The notes: a model not told the origin generated them from the letters alone. Shown: positions 35,633 to 48,870, counted from the first letter of the stretch. The stretch: 64,000 nucleotides of DNA from Phanerochaete sordida (GCA_019973155.2 BPQB01000024.1:310001-374000), one strand, 5' to 3'. Numbers and translations are program-made.

Positions 35633-38140
35633 TTACACGTTCTCCTTGTTCTCAGCACGCGGTACCTCGTCGCGACGCCTCTTCGCCTTCTTGGCTTTCT
35701 TGGGGGGAGGATTGCCCTCAACGTCGGGCTCGTCTTCGGCTACTGCCTTGCGTTTGGCTCGCTCAGAATCTGACCAACGCATGACCGTCACCGCTCGCGA
35801 CTTTTTGATGGTCGGCGCGTTGAGCTGCGCTGCAACGGCAGTGCTTGTCGTGGCGGCCTTGCCCAGCGACGACGGGTTATGAGTGTTGGCGCCGGCCCTG
35901 GTCATCTGCAGGTCAGTAGCCCGCTCAGACATAGGCACGAAGACGCCGGACACGACGTCGTCCTCGATCCAGCCCGCATCGTTGGAAGCCGCGTCCTTGA
36001 ACAATTTGATGAAGAAATCAGGACTGCTGAGCTCCTGCCACACCTGCATGTATTGGTCCGCGGTGGGCATGATCGCGAGGCCGGCTCGATTTAAGATGGC
36101 ATACTTCTCTTCGAGGACGGAGAGTACGGTCTGAAATGCCGGAGACTTGAACTGTGCCTTCGTGAGTTGCTTCTTGACCAGGAGTTGCATCTTCTTTCTG
36201 CCACCAGTAACGAGTCTCTGGCCTTCGTGGATGTCGCTGTCCATTTGGTCGAAGAGGTTGTCCTTCCCAGCCAGGATGCAGGGATCGCTGTGTCGGCAAA
36301 AGTGCAGTCCGACGTCGACCAAGGCCCAGAATATTGTCTCGAGGTCGTCTTCAAGTCTGCGTGCCGCTGGTTTATACTGACCTATTTGCAGAAGCCTCAT
36401 GGGCATCATCTGCCACTTACACTGCTCACGCTCAGCAATCGAGGCCATCCTCTATAACACGAACACGTACCGTACGGAGAATGATGTCACCAGACTTCGC
36501 CTTGTATGTGGTGCTGCTGCAGTGATCCCAGTCTCCGAGTAAGCCTTTGGCTCTCTCGTCCGGGGTCTTACCAGGCAGTATCATAATGTTCTCGCGATGG
36601 ATGTCCTGGTGCAGCACGTTAGCCTTTTCGTACGCTTCCTTGACGGCTGAGATATCGACAAGTGTAGGTGAGAACGCTAGGCAGGAGAAACTCAAGGAGT
36701 ATACGCACAGACAGAGATGTCATGGAATACCCAGATGATTTCCCTGCTGCTCTGGGCGCACTGGACTGGGCACGCGATGGGATAGATGTATCTGCAGTGG
36801 CGCAGGGTCCGCATGAAGATACTGCTCGCGGAAGACCACGGTTCGTTCTGGAACTTTCTGATAAAGCTCGGGGTGTCGGTCTCTTGGCCGTCGGGATAGA
36901 GCTCGGATTTGACAACGCCGCCGCACGTAAGAGGTAGGATTCCGGGGACGCCAAATTCCGCTAATCGGGCCGCGGCCGCAGATTCAGACATTAAAGCTTC
37001 GTGTGTCGGGGCCCATGAGTCCTTGAGAAAGACGAGACGCTGGTCCTTAAGATCATAGCCAATATAGCCTCGAGTTCCGCGCCCCGGAGTAGACTGTTCA
37101 GCGTAGATAGGAAAAGAGGTGATGATAACATGGCGGTTCTTCTCCGTATCGTTGTCGTCGCAGACCAGAGCCTTGTAGCATGGCAGATTGTCGTCGAACT
37201 TAGTGTAACTCGGCGGCTTGCGCGTGCCGTCTTTCGCGTACTTCTCGAGCTCTGTTTTCAGGAGGTCTTTCTCCGCATCGCTAGCAAGCGTAACTGTCCC
37301 ATCCGCACCGCGCTGCTCGTCGGTCATGTGTACCATCGCCCAGAAGAATTCCACGAGCGGCCGAGAGTCCTTGGTGAAGTTGATTGCCTCAGTGACGATG
37401 GCGCCAGAGTGGTCGTACCTGCAGATGACGATGTGGATGCCAGCGATGAGGAAGATGTACTGGTGTCGGAGATGCTGACGAGCGAAGCGACGGTTGGCGT
37501 ACAGTGTGATCTGGCCCCGAGTCAGTGTGGCCTGTTCGCCCTCGCTGTCGATGAAACCTGCAGCGCCGGCTTCAGCGGCTGGGATGAAAGGCATCGCGGT
37601 GTTTGCTGCCTTGTAGTCGCCAAGCGCGATGGTACGCAAGAAATCTGCGGCAGCCCGAATTACGGCCTCAGGGTCCTTCCACTGCTCTGACTCTTTACCC
37701 CAGTCCAGAACGTGTACGTCGATGTCTGGTCGCGAATCCGTAGGAGAGTGTTTCATGTCGGACGAATCACGAATCTCCAGTCTTTCAGAGCGCATGGCGT
37801 CCAGTATACAGTGCGTCTGCGATGATGGCTCAGAGGTGGCGGTGACCCGAAGAGAAACTATCCTTACCCAAGCTTTCTGTAGTGTTCGTTCCTTGACATG
37901 CTCCGGCTGCCCTTCCGTCCGTTCCACGCTGTCGACCAACGGCGTCCAATCCACTTCGGGGAGGTCTTTGGGAATCGCGACGAGGCTGAGATACTCCCGT
38001 TTGAACTCGTCGTAGGGCATCGTACCGCCGTTATGACCCTGCATAGAGTTGGCGGATTCTTTCTTGGCATCTTTATTTTGGGGAAGGTAATTGAGGAATC
38101 GGTCGCGATGGCCGAATATGTGGTCGGGGATAGAATCCAT
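35633..38140 (-). CDS. FunK1-family kinase, class B, HQD variant
   Basis: Exons 38140-37868, 37816-36709, 36646-36471 and 36421-35633 give 781 aa. The donor GTGCGT after 36709 was chosen because it alone keeps the phase-1 rule for the catalytic exon. Class B marks are a 91-codon first exon, a 176 nt catalytic exon and a basic tail (PPKKAKKAKRRR) without RRSKRL. LVFLKDSWA keeps the lysine. HRD reads HQD (about 473-475, VLHQDIHREN), keeping the catalytic Asp and Asn; the following segment is GDWDHCS. Loss of the HRD arginine alone does not abolish activity in many kinases. The C-lobe starts CKWQMMPMRLL with DDLETIFWALV. GGGGCCACTCGCG lies 94-106 bp upstream (38246-38234). Confidence 0.86.
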
Positions 38141-40091
38141 AGTCCAGTTGCGGCCTGGACATCCAGGAAGAGGTGGTGGTCGCAATAAAAAGAAGTCCGC
38201 GCGCGAAGCCACTTTTGTACGCCAATGGACTCACGCGAGTGGCCCCGCGACCAAGGCCACCTTGACGTATTAGTTCTGAAGCGTAACAATTGAAAACACC
38301 TGTACCCATCTACATCGTTTGAATTTGATTCGAATACGTAGCTCCCTAACTGTTGGCTTCGTCAGGTCCACATAACGGAAGGATTGCTACGACGAGGCTC
38401 ACATGAGTGGTCATGCTGCTAGGAGGGCCGGTACTATTCGTAGATGTGGGTCAATCGCCCTACCCTCATACACTTATTAGGTGCCGCAGCGTATCACATT
38501 CGGATATCAAGCGAGCCCTGTGGAGATCTTAGTCGTTGAGCTCGAGGATTGCTTTGAACAAGCAGCCTTGACGTACCTCACCCCACGCATCAAGTCGACC
38601 GCGTTGGGAAGGCAGGGGATTACGCGGCGGGACTGAGAGCTCAACCCAGATTGCTAAGCCCAGATATAATAACCGCGCTCGGGTCAAACAACTCAAGGCG
38701 AGCAAACACGCCGTCCATCGAGAAGTGAGCGACGACAGTGAGGGCTTTCGCAGTGTCGGCGACTCGGCGACAGGCGCTGAATTCACAGTCGTTTGCCACA
38801 GGCAGAGTCGCTGCCGCTAAGGAGCTCCCGGAGCAGCGCGACCGCACGTTTGCGGTACGCCTGTGACGAGTGAGGCGTTCAAGTTAGAGGAAGAGTTGAT
38901 CTCCGCTGCTTGGAAATAGGTTGCCTAGGAAGAATATCGTAGTTTGCAGAGTAGTAGGGGTGGTACTGGGCTGGTAGGGCGCCGGATATGAACCGAGCAG
39001 AACCGGCGAGGGCAGTGCGCGTCGCTGTACAACAAGACCGCGGACGGGGGCGGCAAAGAGCGTAGAAAACGAGATGATCTCGTCGCTGCGAATGGGAAGC
39101 CGGCTCATCCTTCAGAGATCGCCTGGTCGAGGTGTACGCAGGTAAGTGCTGCCAGACAGGACATAGCTCGGAAGGCATGCATAGATCGACTATACCGATT
39201 GTAGCATGCGCCAAGGTGGATTACGGGTAAGCAGACTGGGACACGCTTGCTTTCGTTGAAGCTGGACGCATTTATGGTTTTAAAAATACCTTTACAACCG
39301 CGAATAGACAGCGTTAGCACGCATATTCGTTCCCGTATCGAGACAAATATTTCCCCACCGAAGTAAATGCAGAGGAACGCCGATAGCACATGTCAGCCAG
39401 CACATCTACGCTTCCGAACCGGCGTGTGTGCAGGACAGCGAGACTCAAACCTCCTGAAAGGTTATCAGGGCAGCTTTGGGTGTAAATAGCAAGCCAGCTT
39501 ACATAAAACACGTCCCTCCTGTCAAATTTAGTATGTACACTGCGTCCTGTGTCGTCAGAGAGCAAGCCTGGTACCATGGAGCTCTGCACGTATGTTGAGG
39601 TTGAGGTTGAGTCTTATGCAAAAATTTGCGAGATTTTGACGATTTTGGTTCATGAAATTGGGTACACAGATTTATTCAGAAGCATTTAGTATCATCTGGT
39701 GGGCGTCGGAGTGCACAGCGGGATGGTGGTGGGCGTGGTCGGTGTGAAAGCTGGATACAGTACTAGGCGCCGTCCGGCAAGCGCTTCTGCACGGCGCGTC
39801 GCGTGTTGGTCGCGCGCTGTCAGGTGCAGCTCACCCATCGACCACTACCTTTGTGTGCACTCTTACCCAGACGATTCTCAAATCACTGGGGAATACACGG
39901 CTGCGTAGATCTTATCCTGACTAATAGGAGCGTCGTGCGCAGGTCTTCGGTGCTTTGGCCATTCCCAGCAGCCAGAATGAAAGTCACGCATGCAGCCATC
40001 CTCGCTCTCCTCCTCTGGCCTCTGAACCCACCCTGAACTTTTCGCTTCGTGCAAAGCACCCGTAATTGCTTCTTATTGATTTTATACCACC
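38141..40091. promoter_or_regulatory. Divergent 1.95 kb intergenic region
   Basis: The largest gap in the array separates a minus and a plus FunK1 gene. The shared motif is present at both ends: GGGGCCACTCGCG (minus strand, 38246-38234) and GCTTTGGCCATTCCC (plus, 39952-39966, 140 bp before the start at 40092). Short open frames in between show no family motif, and I find no RNA gene. Confidence 0.45.
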
Positions 40092-42454
40092 ATGTTGTCT
40101 GGGACTGCTCTCTTCGTCGGCCCTATGGCTCCTCAAGACTTTCTCGAAGCATTCATGCACGTAGATGCTGGCCTGGCGGTTGCCCCGGGCGCGGACTTCG
40201 GCGAAGTACCTAGAGGAACTAGTGTGCGGGAAATGGCACGCCTGGTGGTGAGTCTATACCACCCTGGTTAGATCTGATTTGTGTTCACTGAGATGGATAT
40301 GTAGATTGAAGCCGTGGAGAGGCACGCTGTGTGTCCTTCGCTCCAGCTCTTTCAGACTCGCACGAGGCGCGAGCCGGTAGCCTACGCTGCGGAAGATGAC
40401 TTGGACTTCGAAGACCTTTGTGCGCCACTTGCTGCGCGAAGGCAACCGAGACTGCGTCGCAGCCACAGAAAGAAAAAGAAGAGAAAGCCCGTCGAATACC
40501 TGGACTTTGCCAACACTGTCCTGCAGGTTGAGCTTCGCGTAGCCTCTGGAGATGATCCATTCGTGGATCCCTCAGAAGACTCGTCGCGACGCTCGTCTTT
40601 CAAGTCGTGTCCTGCGGAGGCTCCTCCAAGCCCCTGCTCCCCTCGTCGAACGTCACATTCCCCGAAGGGCAAACCGTCCTCGTCACCGTCTCAGAATGCA
40701 CAGCTATCGAAAACATCACCCACAAAATCCGTCAGTCCCAGCTCTCTACCCCAGGTGTCCGCCCAATCGTATGATTCTTGCGAAGGCCTCGCCGAAGAGG
40801 GCCGACAATTTCGCTATTCTCTCATCAGCCACGCTCGCACCCAGTCCACCTGTCAACACCGCGCCCATTTCTTCCAGCTCCTCATATTCGGGCCATATGC
40901 GCGGCTCGCGCGCTGGGACCGCTCTGGCACTGTCGTCTCCGAGAAATTCGACTATACATCGAACCCTGCACTATTGTCCAGTCCGACTTTCTTTGGCGGC
41001 TGTCTCGGATGAACGACGCGCAGCAGGGCTGGGACACGACCGTGAAGAGGGCCAGCAGGGCAGAAGCAGCGTTGTTGCAGGAGTCGGTGCAGATCTTTCT
41101 CGACGACATGGAGGCAGGCTCTACCAAGGAAGGTGCCTTCGCCCGGAAGCTCCTGGGCGCAGAGCGCACCCTGGATGACACTGGTATCTATCCGGTGTGG
41201 AAGATACATGTCGTAAATTCCGACGCAGGAAGCTCATCCGACCTCATCGTCAACCGACCCCTGGTCGCGCACCCTTCCCTCTGCGGCCGCGCGACGCGCG
41301 CCTACATCGCGTACGACATCCAGCAGCAACGCCTGGTCTTCACCAAAGACTCTTGGCGCGACGCTGACCACGGGCTGCAGCCCGAGTTTGACATCTACCG
41401 CAAGCTACACGCGAACGGCGTGCCACACGTCCTCCCCGCGCTCTATGGCGGTGACGTCTCCGGTACCAGCGGTGCGCTGCATGTCACCCAGGCCCAGGAG
41501 TGCTATGTCGACGATGATGGCTTGTGCATCGACTCGGACTACGTCGTGAGACGTATACACCACCGCATTGTGCAGGACGTCGCGTATCCGCTCGCGACCA
41601 TTCGAGACGAGCGCGAGCTCGTGCAGGTGATGCATGATGTGCTCTGTGGTGAGTCGTTTCCGCCATCCCGTTTACCAGCGGCCGGCTCACTCTAGCTAGC
41701 TATGGGCGCAGCGTACGCCGCGGGGTTTCTGCATCGCGACATTAGCTACAAGAACATCATGCTAACTGCCGACGAGCGGGGTGTGCTGAATGACTGGGAT
41801 TACACGGGAACAACAGATGCGCCTTCGCCAGGAATTGTGAGTACACTTCGTGGACGCCTCGCTACGCCCGCGCTGACTCCAGAGCAGGGCACCTGGCAGT
41901 ACATGTCGATCAAGCTGCAGAAGGATCTTGACGAAGAGCACGACATCCTCGACGACTTGCAGAGTTTATTCTGGGTGCCACTCCATGTCATCGCGCAGCG
42001 TTTCACCGTCGATGAGGATACGATCGACCCCGAGATCTTCGAGAACGCCGTGCGCGGCCCCAACGCAGGCGGCGCCGCGAGCCGCAGGAAGACCTTCATC
42101 ACGTACAACGAGCTCGAGCAGGTCGTACTCACGAGCGCTCCGCTCAAGCGCGTCGCGCAGGACTGTAGATTCGCGTGGAAGCAGTACCTGCTGGGCACGG
42201 ACGACGACTACCCGGAGCTGCGGGAGGAGCCCGACATCAAGCAGGTGCTGGCGGTCGCCGCGAAGCCTTCGTTCTGGCTGGAGAAATTCGCATCTGGCCA
42301 CCGGGGAATGCCACGCGCAGAGGCCTTGCAGGATCACTCGGGAGTGAAGCGCAAGGCTATGGAGGAGACAGGGTGCCAGCTTCGACGATCCAAAAGGTTG
42401 AAAATTATGCATGCTACACACTTAGAATCAGTACACCTAGAAGAGTCAAAATAA
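40092..42454 (+). pseudogene. FunK1 kinase, class A, broken by a 5-bp duplication
   Basis: Exons 40092-40247, 40305-41648, 41700-41836 and 41888-42454 total 2204 nt, which is not a multiple of three. At 40976-40984 the sequence GTCCAGTCC stands where paralogues have a single TCC followed by the SDFLWR codons. The extra 5 bp shift the frame, so translation stops soon after (about residue 285). Everything else is intact downstream in the shifted frame: LVFTKDSWR, IHHRIVQDVAYPL, HRDISYKN, NDWDYTG, the C-lobe GTWQYMSIKL and the tail KRKAME, RRSKRLK. No GT-AG pair removes the lesion. It is a very young pseudogene unless this is an assembly error, and it is closest to the genes at 42883 and 52092. 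Confidence 0.8.
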
Positions 42455-42882
42455 AATGGGGACCATGCTGCTAAGGCAACTGCAAGGCTGTTGAGGCCCT
42501 TCTGCGACCTCCTTGGCACTGTCCTAAAAGATGTCCTCCTCGGGCTCTGGATGCAGCGACACCGCCCGCATCCTCGCCAGCGAGCGCCGGCGCTTGAGGG
42601 CAGGTCGCAACGCGTCGAATCGCGCGCCGCTGACCGCGACTCTGCCCGCCACCATGATCTTCCAGCGCCGTAGCGTCCAGGAATCATCGGGAATACATGA
42701 AAGTACACGCCCCTGAGGTATCTTTCCAGTCATCCGGGCCTCGCACCCAAATATTTGGTGCTTTGGCCACTCGCGGCGGTCTAAATGAGACCTGTGCTCG
42801 CAACCATGTCCCCTTCCCTCCACTCTGAGCTCTTCACTCCGTACACAACATCTCTAGCCGAATCTCATCAACACTCGTCGTC
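42455..42882. promoter_or_regulatory. Intergenic region with GCTTTGGCCACTCGCGG motif
   Basis: GCTTTGGCCACTCGCGG at 42760-42776 is 123 bp before the next start. The stretch 42600-42716 resembles 51810-51910, so the promoter was duplicated with the gene. Confidence 0.55.
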
Positions 42883-45201
42883 ATGCTGTCTGGGACAGCT
42901 CTCTTCATCGGCCCTATGGCCCCTCAAGACTTTCTAGCATCGTTCATGGACGTAGACGATGGCTTGGGGGTCGCCCCGGACGCGGACTTCAGCCAAGTAC
43001 CTCGAGGAAGGAGTGTGCCAGAAATGTCACGCCAGCTGGTGCGTGGATCACCTTTCTCATAACTAACAAGTGTTGACCAGGATGGACACAGATTGAAGCC
43101 GTGGAGAGGCACGCTGTGTGTCCTTCACTCCGACTCTTTCAAACTCGTACTCGGCGCAAGCCGGCGGTGGTCTATACTGCTGAAGATGGCTTGGACTTCG
43201 AGGACCTTTGCGCGCCACTCGCTGCGCGAAAACAACCGAGACTGCGCCGCAGCCAGAGGAAGAAGAAGAGAGAGCTCTTCGAATACCTTGACTTTGCCAA
43301 CGCTGTTCTGCAAGTTGAGCTTCGCGTAGCGTCCGAAGATGACCCATTCGTGGATCCCCCAGAAAGCCCATCCCGACGCTCGTCTTTCAAGTCGTGTCCG
43401 CCAGAGTCTCCCCCAAGCCCCTGCTCCCCTCGTCAAACGTCGCGATCCCCGAAGGGCAAACCGTCATCGTCGGCATCCCAGAATGCACAGCCATCGTCTT
43501 CCAAGCCCAGGACATTGCCTCCAAAACCAGTCAGTCCCGGCCCTCCACCCCAGCTGTCCGCCCAGTCATATGATTCTTGCGAAGGCCTCACAGAAGAGGG
43601 TCGGCGGTTTCGGTATTCCCTCATCAGCCACGCTCGTACACAGTTTACCTGTCAGCACCGCGTGCATTTTTTTCAGCTCCTCATGTTCGGGCCATATGCG
43701 CGGTTTGTGCGTTGGGACCGCTCAGGAACTATCGTCTCTCAACGGTTCAACTACACATCGGACCCTGCGCGATTATCTGATTTCCTTTGGCGGCTGTCTC
43801 GGATGAACGACGCCCTACAGGGCTGGGACACGACCGTGAAGATGGCCAGCAGGGCGGAAGCAGCGCTGTTGAAGGAGTCGGTGCAGACCTTTCTCGGCGA
43901 CATGGAGGCCGGCTCGACAAAGGAAGGCACCTTCGCCCGGAAGCTCCTGGGCGCAGAGCGCACCCTGGATGACACTGGAATTTATCCGGTGTGGAAGATA
44001 CATGTCGTAAATCCCGACACAGGAAGCTCATCTGACCTCATCGTCAACCGACCCCTGGTCGCACACCCTTCCCTCTGCGGCCGCGCGACGCGCGCCTACA
44101 TCGCGTACGACCTTCAGCAACAACGCCTGGTCTTCACCAAGGACTCTTGGCGCGACACCGACCACGGGCTGCAGCCTGAGCTCGACATCTACCGCGAACT
44201 TCACGCGCATGGTGTGCCGCACGTCCTCCCCGCGCTGTATGGTGGTGACGTCGCCAGCACTGCCGGCGCGCTGCATGAAACTCAGGCCCAAATGTACTAT
44301 GTGGACGACGACGGCCTCCGCATAATCGACGACGTCATTAGGCGCGTGCACCACCGCATCGCGCAGGACATAGCATACCCCCTCGCGACTGTTCGGGACG
44401 AGCGCGAGCTCGTGCAAGCGCTACACGACGCGCTATGTGGTGAGCCCTTTTTAGCTCTCGTGCCACGACCTGTGCTGACGTCCGCTAGCAATTGACGCGG
44501 CGTACAGCGCAAGACTGCTGCACCGCGATATCAGCTACAAGAACATCATGCTGACCGCTGACGGGCGGGGCGTCTTGAACGACTGGGACCACGCTGGGTC
44601 GCTAGACGCTCCTGCGCACGGAATCGTGAGTGCACTCTGCACTGCTGCACCGCACCATCATGTCCTGATTCCAACGCAGGGTACCTGGAAGTACATGTCA
44701 ATCAAGCTACAGGAAAATCTGGACCGGGAGCACGACATCCTCGATGATCTCGAAAGCGTGTTCTGGGTGCTGCTTTTCGCCGCCGCAGAGCGATTCTCAG
44801 CAGGGCCCCCACATGTCGACCGCGATCTCTTCGAGAACAGCGAGGACGGACCTGGCCCCGATGCCTCCGCGAGCTGCCGCAGGGTCGCGATCGTTTGCAA
44901 TCGTATCCATGCGGCGCCCTTCACCAGCGCACCACTGCAGAGCCTCATCAAGGAGTGTTCCTTGACCTGGAGAAAGTATCAGATAGGCATCGACGACTCC
45001 TCACCCGAGTATCGTGAACGACCGTACATCCGAGCAGCGTTGGAGTCGGCCCCGAAGCCCGCGTTCTGGCTGGAAAAGTTTGCGGCTACGCTGGTGGACA
45101 TGCCACGCACAGAAGCCCTGCAGAGCGGCTCGGGAACGAAGCGCAAGGTTAGCGACGCGTTGAAGGAAAGGAGACGATCCAAAAGGTTGAAAGCGACCTA
45201 G
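42883..45201 (+). CDS. FunK1 fungal-type protein kinase, class A
   Basis: Exons 42883-43038, 43092-44439, 44489-44625 and 44680-45201 give 720 aa. Exon 1 reads GPMAPQDFLASFMDVDDG (52 codons). A Ser/Pro-rich linker (SPSRRSSFKSCPPESPP) lies at about 140-200. Motifs are RLVFTKDSWR, VHHRIAQDIAYPL, HRDISYKN (HRD about 514-516) and NDWDHAG. The catalytic exon is 137 nt, as in the other members of this subgroup. The C-lobe starts GTWKYMSIKL with DDLESVFWVLLF. The tail is KRKVSD then RRSKRLK. It is highly similar to the gene at 52092 along its whole length and to the frameshifted neighbour at 40092. Confidence 0.9.
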
Positions 45202-45935
45202 CGACCTACGGTGCACGGAGCCTCAGAGCGCAGGTGTGCAGAATATTCCATTCATGGTTGTGTCTGTCGTTGAGGCGAGCGCACGCGTTTACAAGGTCAT
45301 CCAAGCGGGACTTCAGGTTGATACGAACGGAGCTCCGTATCGCGGCAAGCGACTGCTTTAGTATCATACTCTGAAGTAATCCCAGCATTCGCGTGGTCGA
45401 TATAATTTCAACAAACATAAATGAGATCGTTCACATTTGAACTTCGGAGGACGCGCTCCCAATGCCAGAATCATGCCACTACTTACAGGTGCGGCTTCCA
45501 TCTTTGCAAGCTCTTGCGCCCACTCGGACGACTGCTGCGAAGCTCTGGAGATATTGCTCCAGAGATATTGCACGTTTTCGGCCTCGCCGAGAGCAACACG
45601 ATAGTCTGAGCGCAACCCCATGAGACCTGCGCGGGGCCAGCGCTTATGTAATAGCGCGACGTCGCGACCCGCCGCGCGTCGCGCGTCGACCTGCGACCTG
45701 CGGCCACCTTCAGCTATATACTTCTGCTGCGCTATCCCGACTTCACGAAGCCATCCATATCTCTCGTAATACCTCTCGAGTTACCAGAAAACCGCACACA
45801 AACACAGTGCTTTGGCCACCCGTGACAAAATGAGAAGTTCGCTCCCGCTCGAACTCAACTTTTTCCTCTTCGTCTTGGGCTCCTCTTCCTCTCTTGCCTA
45901 ATCACCCCTTCACCCCGTCGACAAGACCTTCCTCG
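45202..45935. promoter_or_regulatory. Intergenic region with GCTTTGGCCACCCGTG motif
   Basis: GCTTTGGCCACCCGTG at 45809-45824 is 127 bp before the next start. A CG-rich stretch at about 45656-45710 resembles the promoter-proximal CG-rich sequence near 42610 and 51820. No gene is seen. Confidence 0.5.
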
Positions 45936-48313
45936 ATGTCTGACACAGTGAACTTCCTTGGGCCTATGCCCGCTTCGCAATTCCTGGAGCGGTTCATGCG
46001 CATCGAGGACAGCTCAGAAGCCGCCCGGCAGGTCGAATTATCGCATATTGCTGGCGGGCTCGACGCTGTAGACATGTCTCAACGCCTTGTGAGCCCATCT
46101 CTATCTCGTGACCGGTGTACGGGCTGACTGCTCTCATTGCTCTTGTCTCAAAGATCCACACAGTAGAGACGCATGCGCTCTGCCCATCGCTCAGGCTATT
46201 CTTGACACGGACGAAGAAGAAGCAAAGAGTCAACACTAGCCCTTCGGAGGATAGCGACTGTTCCATCTTTCCAGATCTCTGTGCGCCCCTCGCAGCTCGT
46301 AAACGACCGAAGTCACGACGCAGCCAGACGGGAAAGAGGAACCTCGTTGAGTACATCAACTTTGCCAACGTCGCATTGCAAGTGGAGGTTCGTCATTCCT
46401 CTGACGATGATCCATTTGTCGTCCCCCCGAGCGAGTCGTGCGACGAAATGTCCTGGAAGTCGTGCTCGAGCAACCCCTCGTCACCGTCTCACTCTTCATG
46501 CTCAATCCCGAAAGACAAGCCAACATCATCCGCGTCCCCGACACCACCTCAGTCGCCGCATACATCCACCAGAAATCAGCAAGGTCAGCCACCTGGGCAT
46601 GGAAGTCCCCGCTCGCCTACACCATTGACAAGCGCGGGCCTCACCGCCGGGGGCAAGACACTTCGCACGGCCCTCACCAACCACGCATACGCACAGTTCA
46701 CTTGCCAGCACCGCGTGTTCTTCTTCCACTTAATCCTGGTCGGCCGGCACGCCCGGTTCCTGCGCTGGGACCGCTCCGGCGCGATCGTCTCCGAGCGATT
46801 CGACTACGCGTCAAGCCCTGAGCTTCTTTGCGACTTCCTATGGCGGTTCTCACACATGGACGAAGCGCAGCAAGGCTGGGACACGACCGTCTCCCGGCCA
46901 AGTAAAGCGGAGGTGAAGCTCTTCCGCGATGCGGTCAAGGCGATCGCGGTCGACATGAAGGCAGGCGCGAGCTCGGACGGAGCTCCCGTCCGCCAGATAC
47001 CACATGCAGAGCGCAGCCTCGACGAGACTGGAGTCTATCCATTCTGGAAGATCCATGTCGTCAACAGCGACACCGGACGCGCCTCCGAGCTTATCGTCAA
47101 CCGGCCGCTATCCGCTAACACTACGGCGTGCGGGCGCGCAACACGCGCGTACCTCGCGTACGACCTGCAGCTGGGGCGAATGCTTTTCTTCAAGGATTCC
47201 TGGCGACACAATGCCCTCCTGCCAGAGTACACGACCTTCCGAGAGCTTTATGCGCATGACGTTCCCCATGTACTTGAGGTCCTATACGGCGGCGACGTCG
47301 TCGACGGCACAGGAGGGATCCAGATGACCCTCTCACAGAGATTCTATGCGGACGAGGATCGCAAACGTATCGTTGATGGACAAGTCGTGAAGCGAATACA
47401 TCATCGCATCGTACAAGAGATCGCCTTTCCTCTCAAGACTGCGGTCGACGAGAGGGAGTTTATTCAGGCTATGCACGATGCGCTCTGTGGTGAGTACCAT
47501 ATGGTCCTGGCATCCATCCGTGAAATTGACTATCTCACAGCTTTAGAAAAGGCTTACGATGCTGGCTTCCTGCACCGGGATGTCAGCTTCAAAAACATCA
47601 TGATCACATCGTCCGGGCGCGGCGTCCTGAACGACTGGGACCATGCAGGTAGAACAGATCAGCTGAGTCGGGGCATTGTACGTTATTATCGTCCTGATTA
47701 TGATGCGCGTATTCACTCGACTCTCTAGGGCACCTGGCAGTTCATGTCTATCGCTCTACAGCGCTCTCGCGACAAGAAGCACGACATTCTTGACGACCTT
47801 GAGTCAGTATTCTGGGTCCTGCTGTACGGTCTGCACACGCGCTTCACAGTCGGACATCGCACGCTCGCACCGGAGCTCTTCGACAACACGCCCGCGGCGA
47901 CAGACGCACCGGGCGGCCCGCCCGGCGCGCGCCACAAGCACAGCTGTATCATGTTCAACGAGCTCGCGCGCGTGCACTTCTCGGAGCCCGCGCTCGACGC
48001 GCTTGCGCAGGACTGCGCGTACGCCTGGAAACGCATCTTCATGGCCGCCGACGACAGCATGCCTGAGCAGCAGGCACGCACCGACGTGCGTATTGTGCGC
48101 GACGCCGCGCCACGCCCGGCCTTCTGGCGCGAAAAGTTCGCGAAGGCGCTCGAGAATCTGCCGGCGCGCTGCGGGCGCGAGGCAGTGGCGGACGCAGGAG
48201 CGGCAGTCGAGAGGCCCTGCAGCGCTGGTAACAAGCGGAAGAAGCGCGGGGATGATGAGAAAGTGCAGCCGCGCCGGTCTAGGAGGATCCAGCTGCTACA
48301 AGGTCGCCGATAG
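45936..48313 (+). CDS. FunK1 fungal-type protein kinase, class A
   Basis: Exons 45936-46088, 46154-47489, 47541-47677 and 47729-48313 give 736 aa. Exon 1 reads GPMPASQFLERFMRIED. A Ser/Pro-rich linker is followed by FHLILVGRHARFLRWDRSG. Motifs are MLFFKDSWR, IHHRIVQEIAFPL, HRDVSFKN (HRD about 509-511) and NDWDHAG; the catalytic exon is 137 nt. The intron 47490-47540 is 51 nt, but only its removal restores the conserved junction. The C-lobe starts GTWQFMSIAL with DDLESVFWVLLY. The tail is NKRKKRGD then RRSRRIQ, a slightly altered form of the class A signature. Catalytic residues are intact. Confidence 0.9.
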
Positions 48314-48419
48314 CGTACGGAGATCTGTGCTGTAGTGTCTCGACGGCGATGAACAACTTTCATTACACTATGGGACTACCCACGATCCTACAACGCGATC
48401 AAGATACAGAAGACAGACA

Positions 48420-48870
48420 TCAGAGCAGCGGCTTCCGGGAGGCCTTCTTCTTAGATATTTTCGATGTCTTCGCCTTCTTGGACAACTTCTCCGCGTCTTG
48501 GTCCATCGTCTTCGCCTTCTTTGCGGGCCTGTGATCTACCCGAGTCTCGCTCGTCACTGCATCAACGTTCTCCTGGGCATCCCGTTTGCGTTTGTCGGGC
48601 CAGTTCGAGATAGACATCCTCCTCGCCTTCTTGATGGGGGTCCCGAAGCTCTTGCACTGCAGGAGCATCGAGTCGGCGACCAGTGTCTCCGTCGCCGTAG
48701 AGAACGCCGCGCGCTGTCGCTCGCGGTCGTTCTGCGTCCGCGACTTCGGCGGGAAGAGGTCCGGGCTCATGTCGCCGTCCACCCATCCGGGCTTCTGCCA
48801 GGCCTCGTAGAGCATATCTGCGAGAAAGTACGGGTTGTTAAGCCGGTCGGTCTGCTCGGCGCGCTGTGTC
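48420..48870 (-). pseudogene. Truncated class B FunK1 tail
   Basis: The minus frame ending at 48420 contains NPYFLADMLYEAWQKPGWVDGDMSPDLFPP and a basic tail (PIKKARRMS, DKRKRDAQEN, KKAKT, KKASRK). This matches the C-terminal portion of class B genes (compare WWAKQLGSACAQEDWANDDMG ... RFPP in the gene at 54603). The kinase domain is absent. Sequence upstream of about 48870 is instead the duplicated 3' flank of the next gene, so the junction looks like a recombination breakpoint that removed the 5' part. Confidence 0.7.

Noticed and set aside
40971..40990. Intron explanation for the frameshift in the gene at 40092
   Set aside because: No GT-AG pair of workable length removes the 5 bp, and no paralogue has an intron there.
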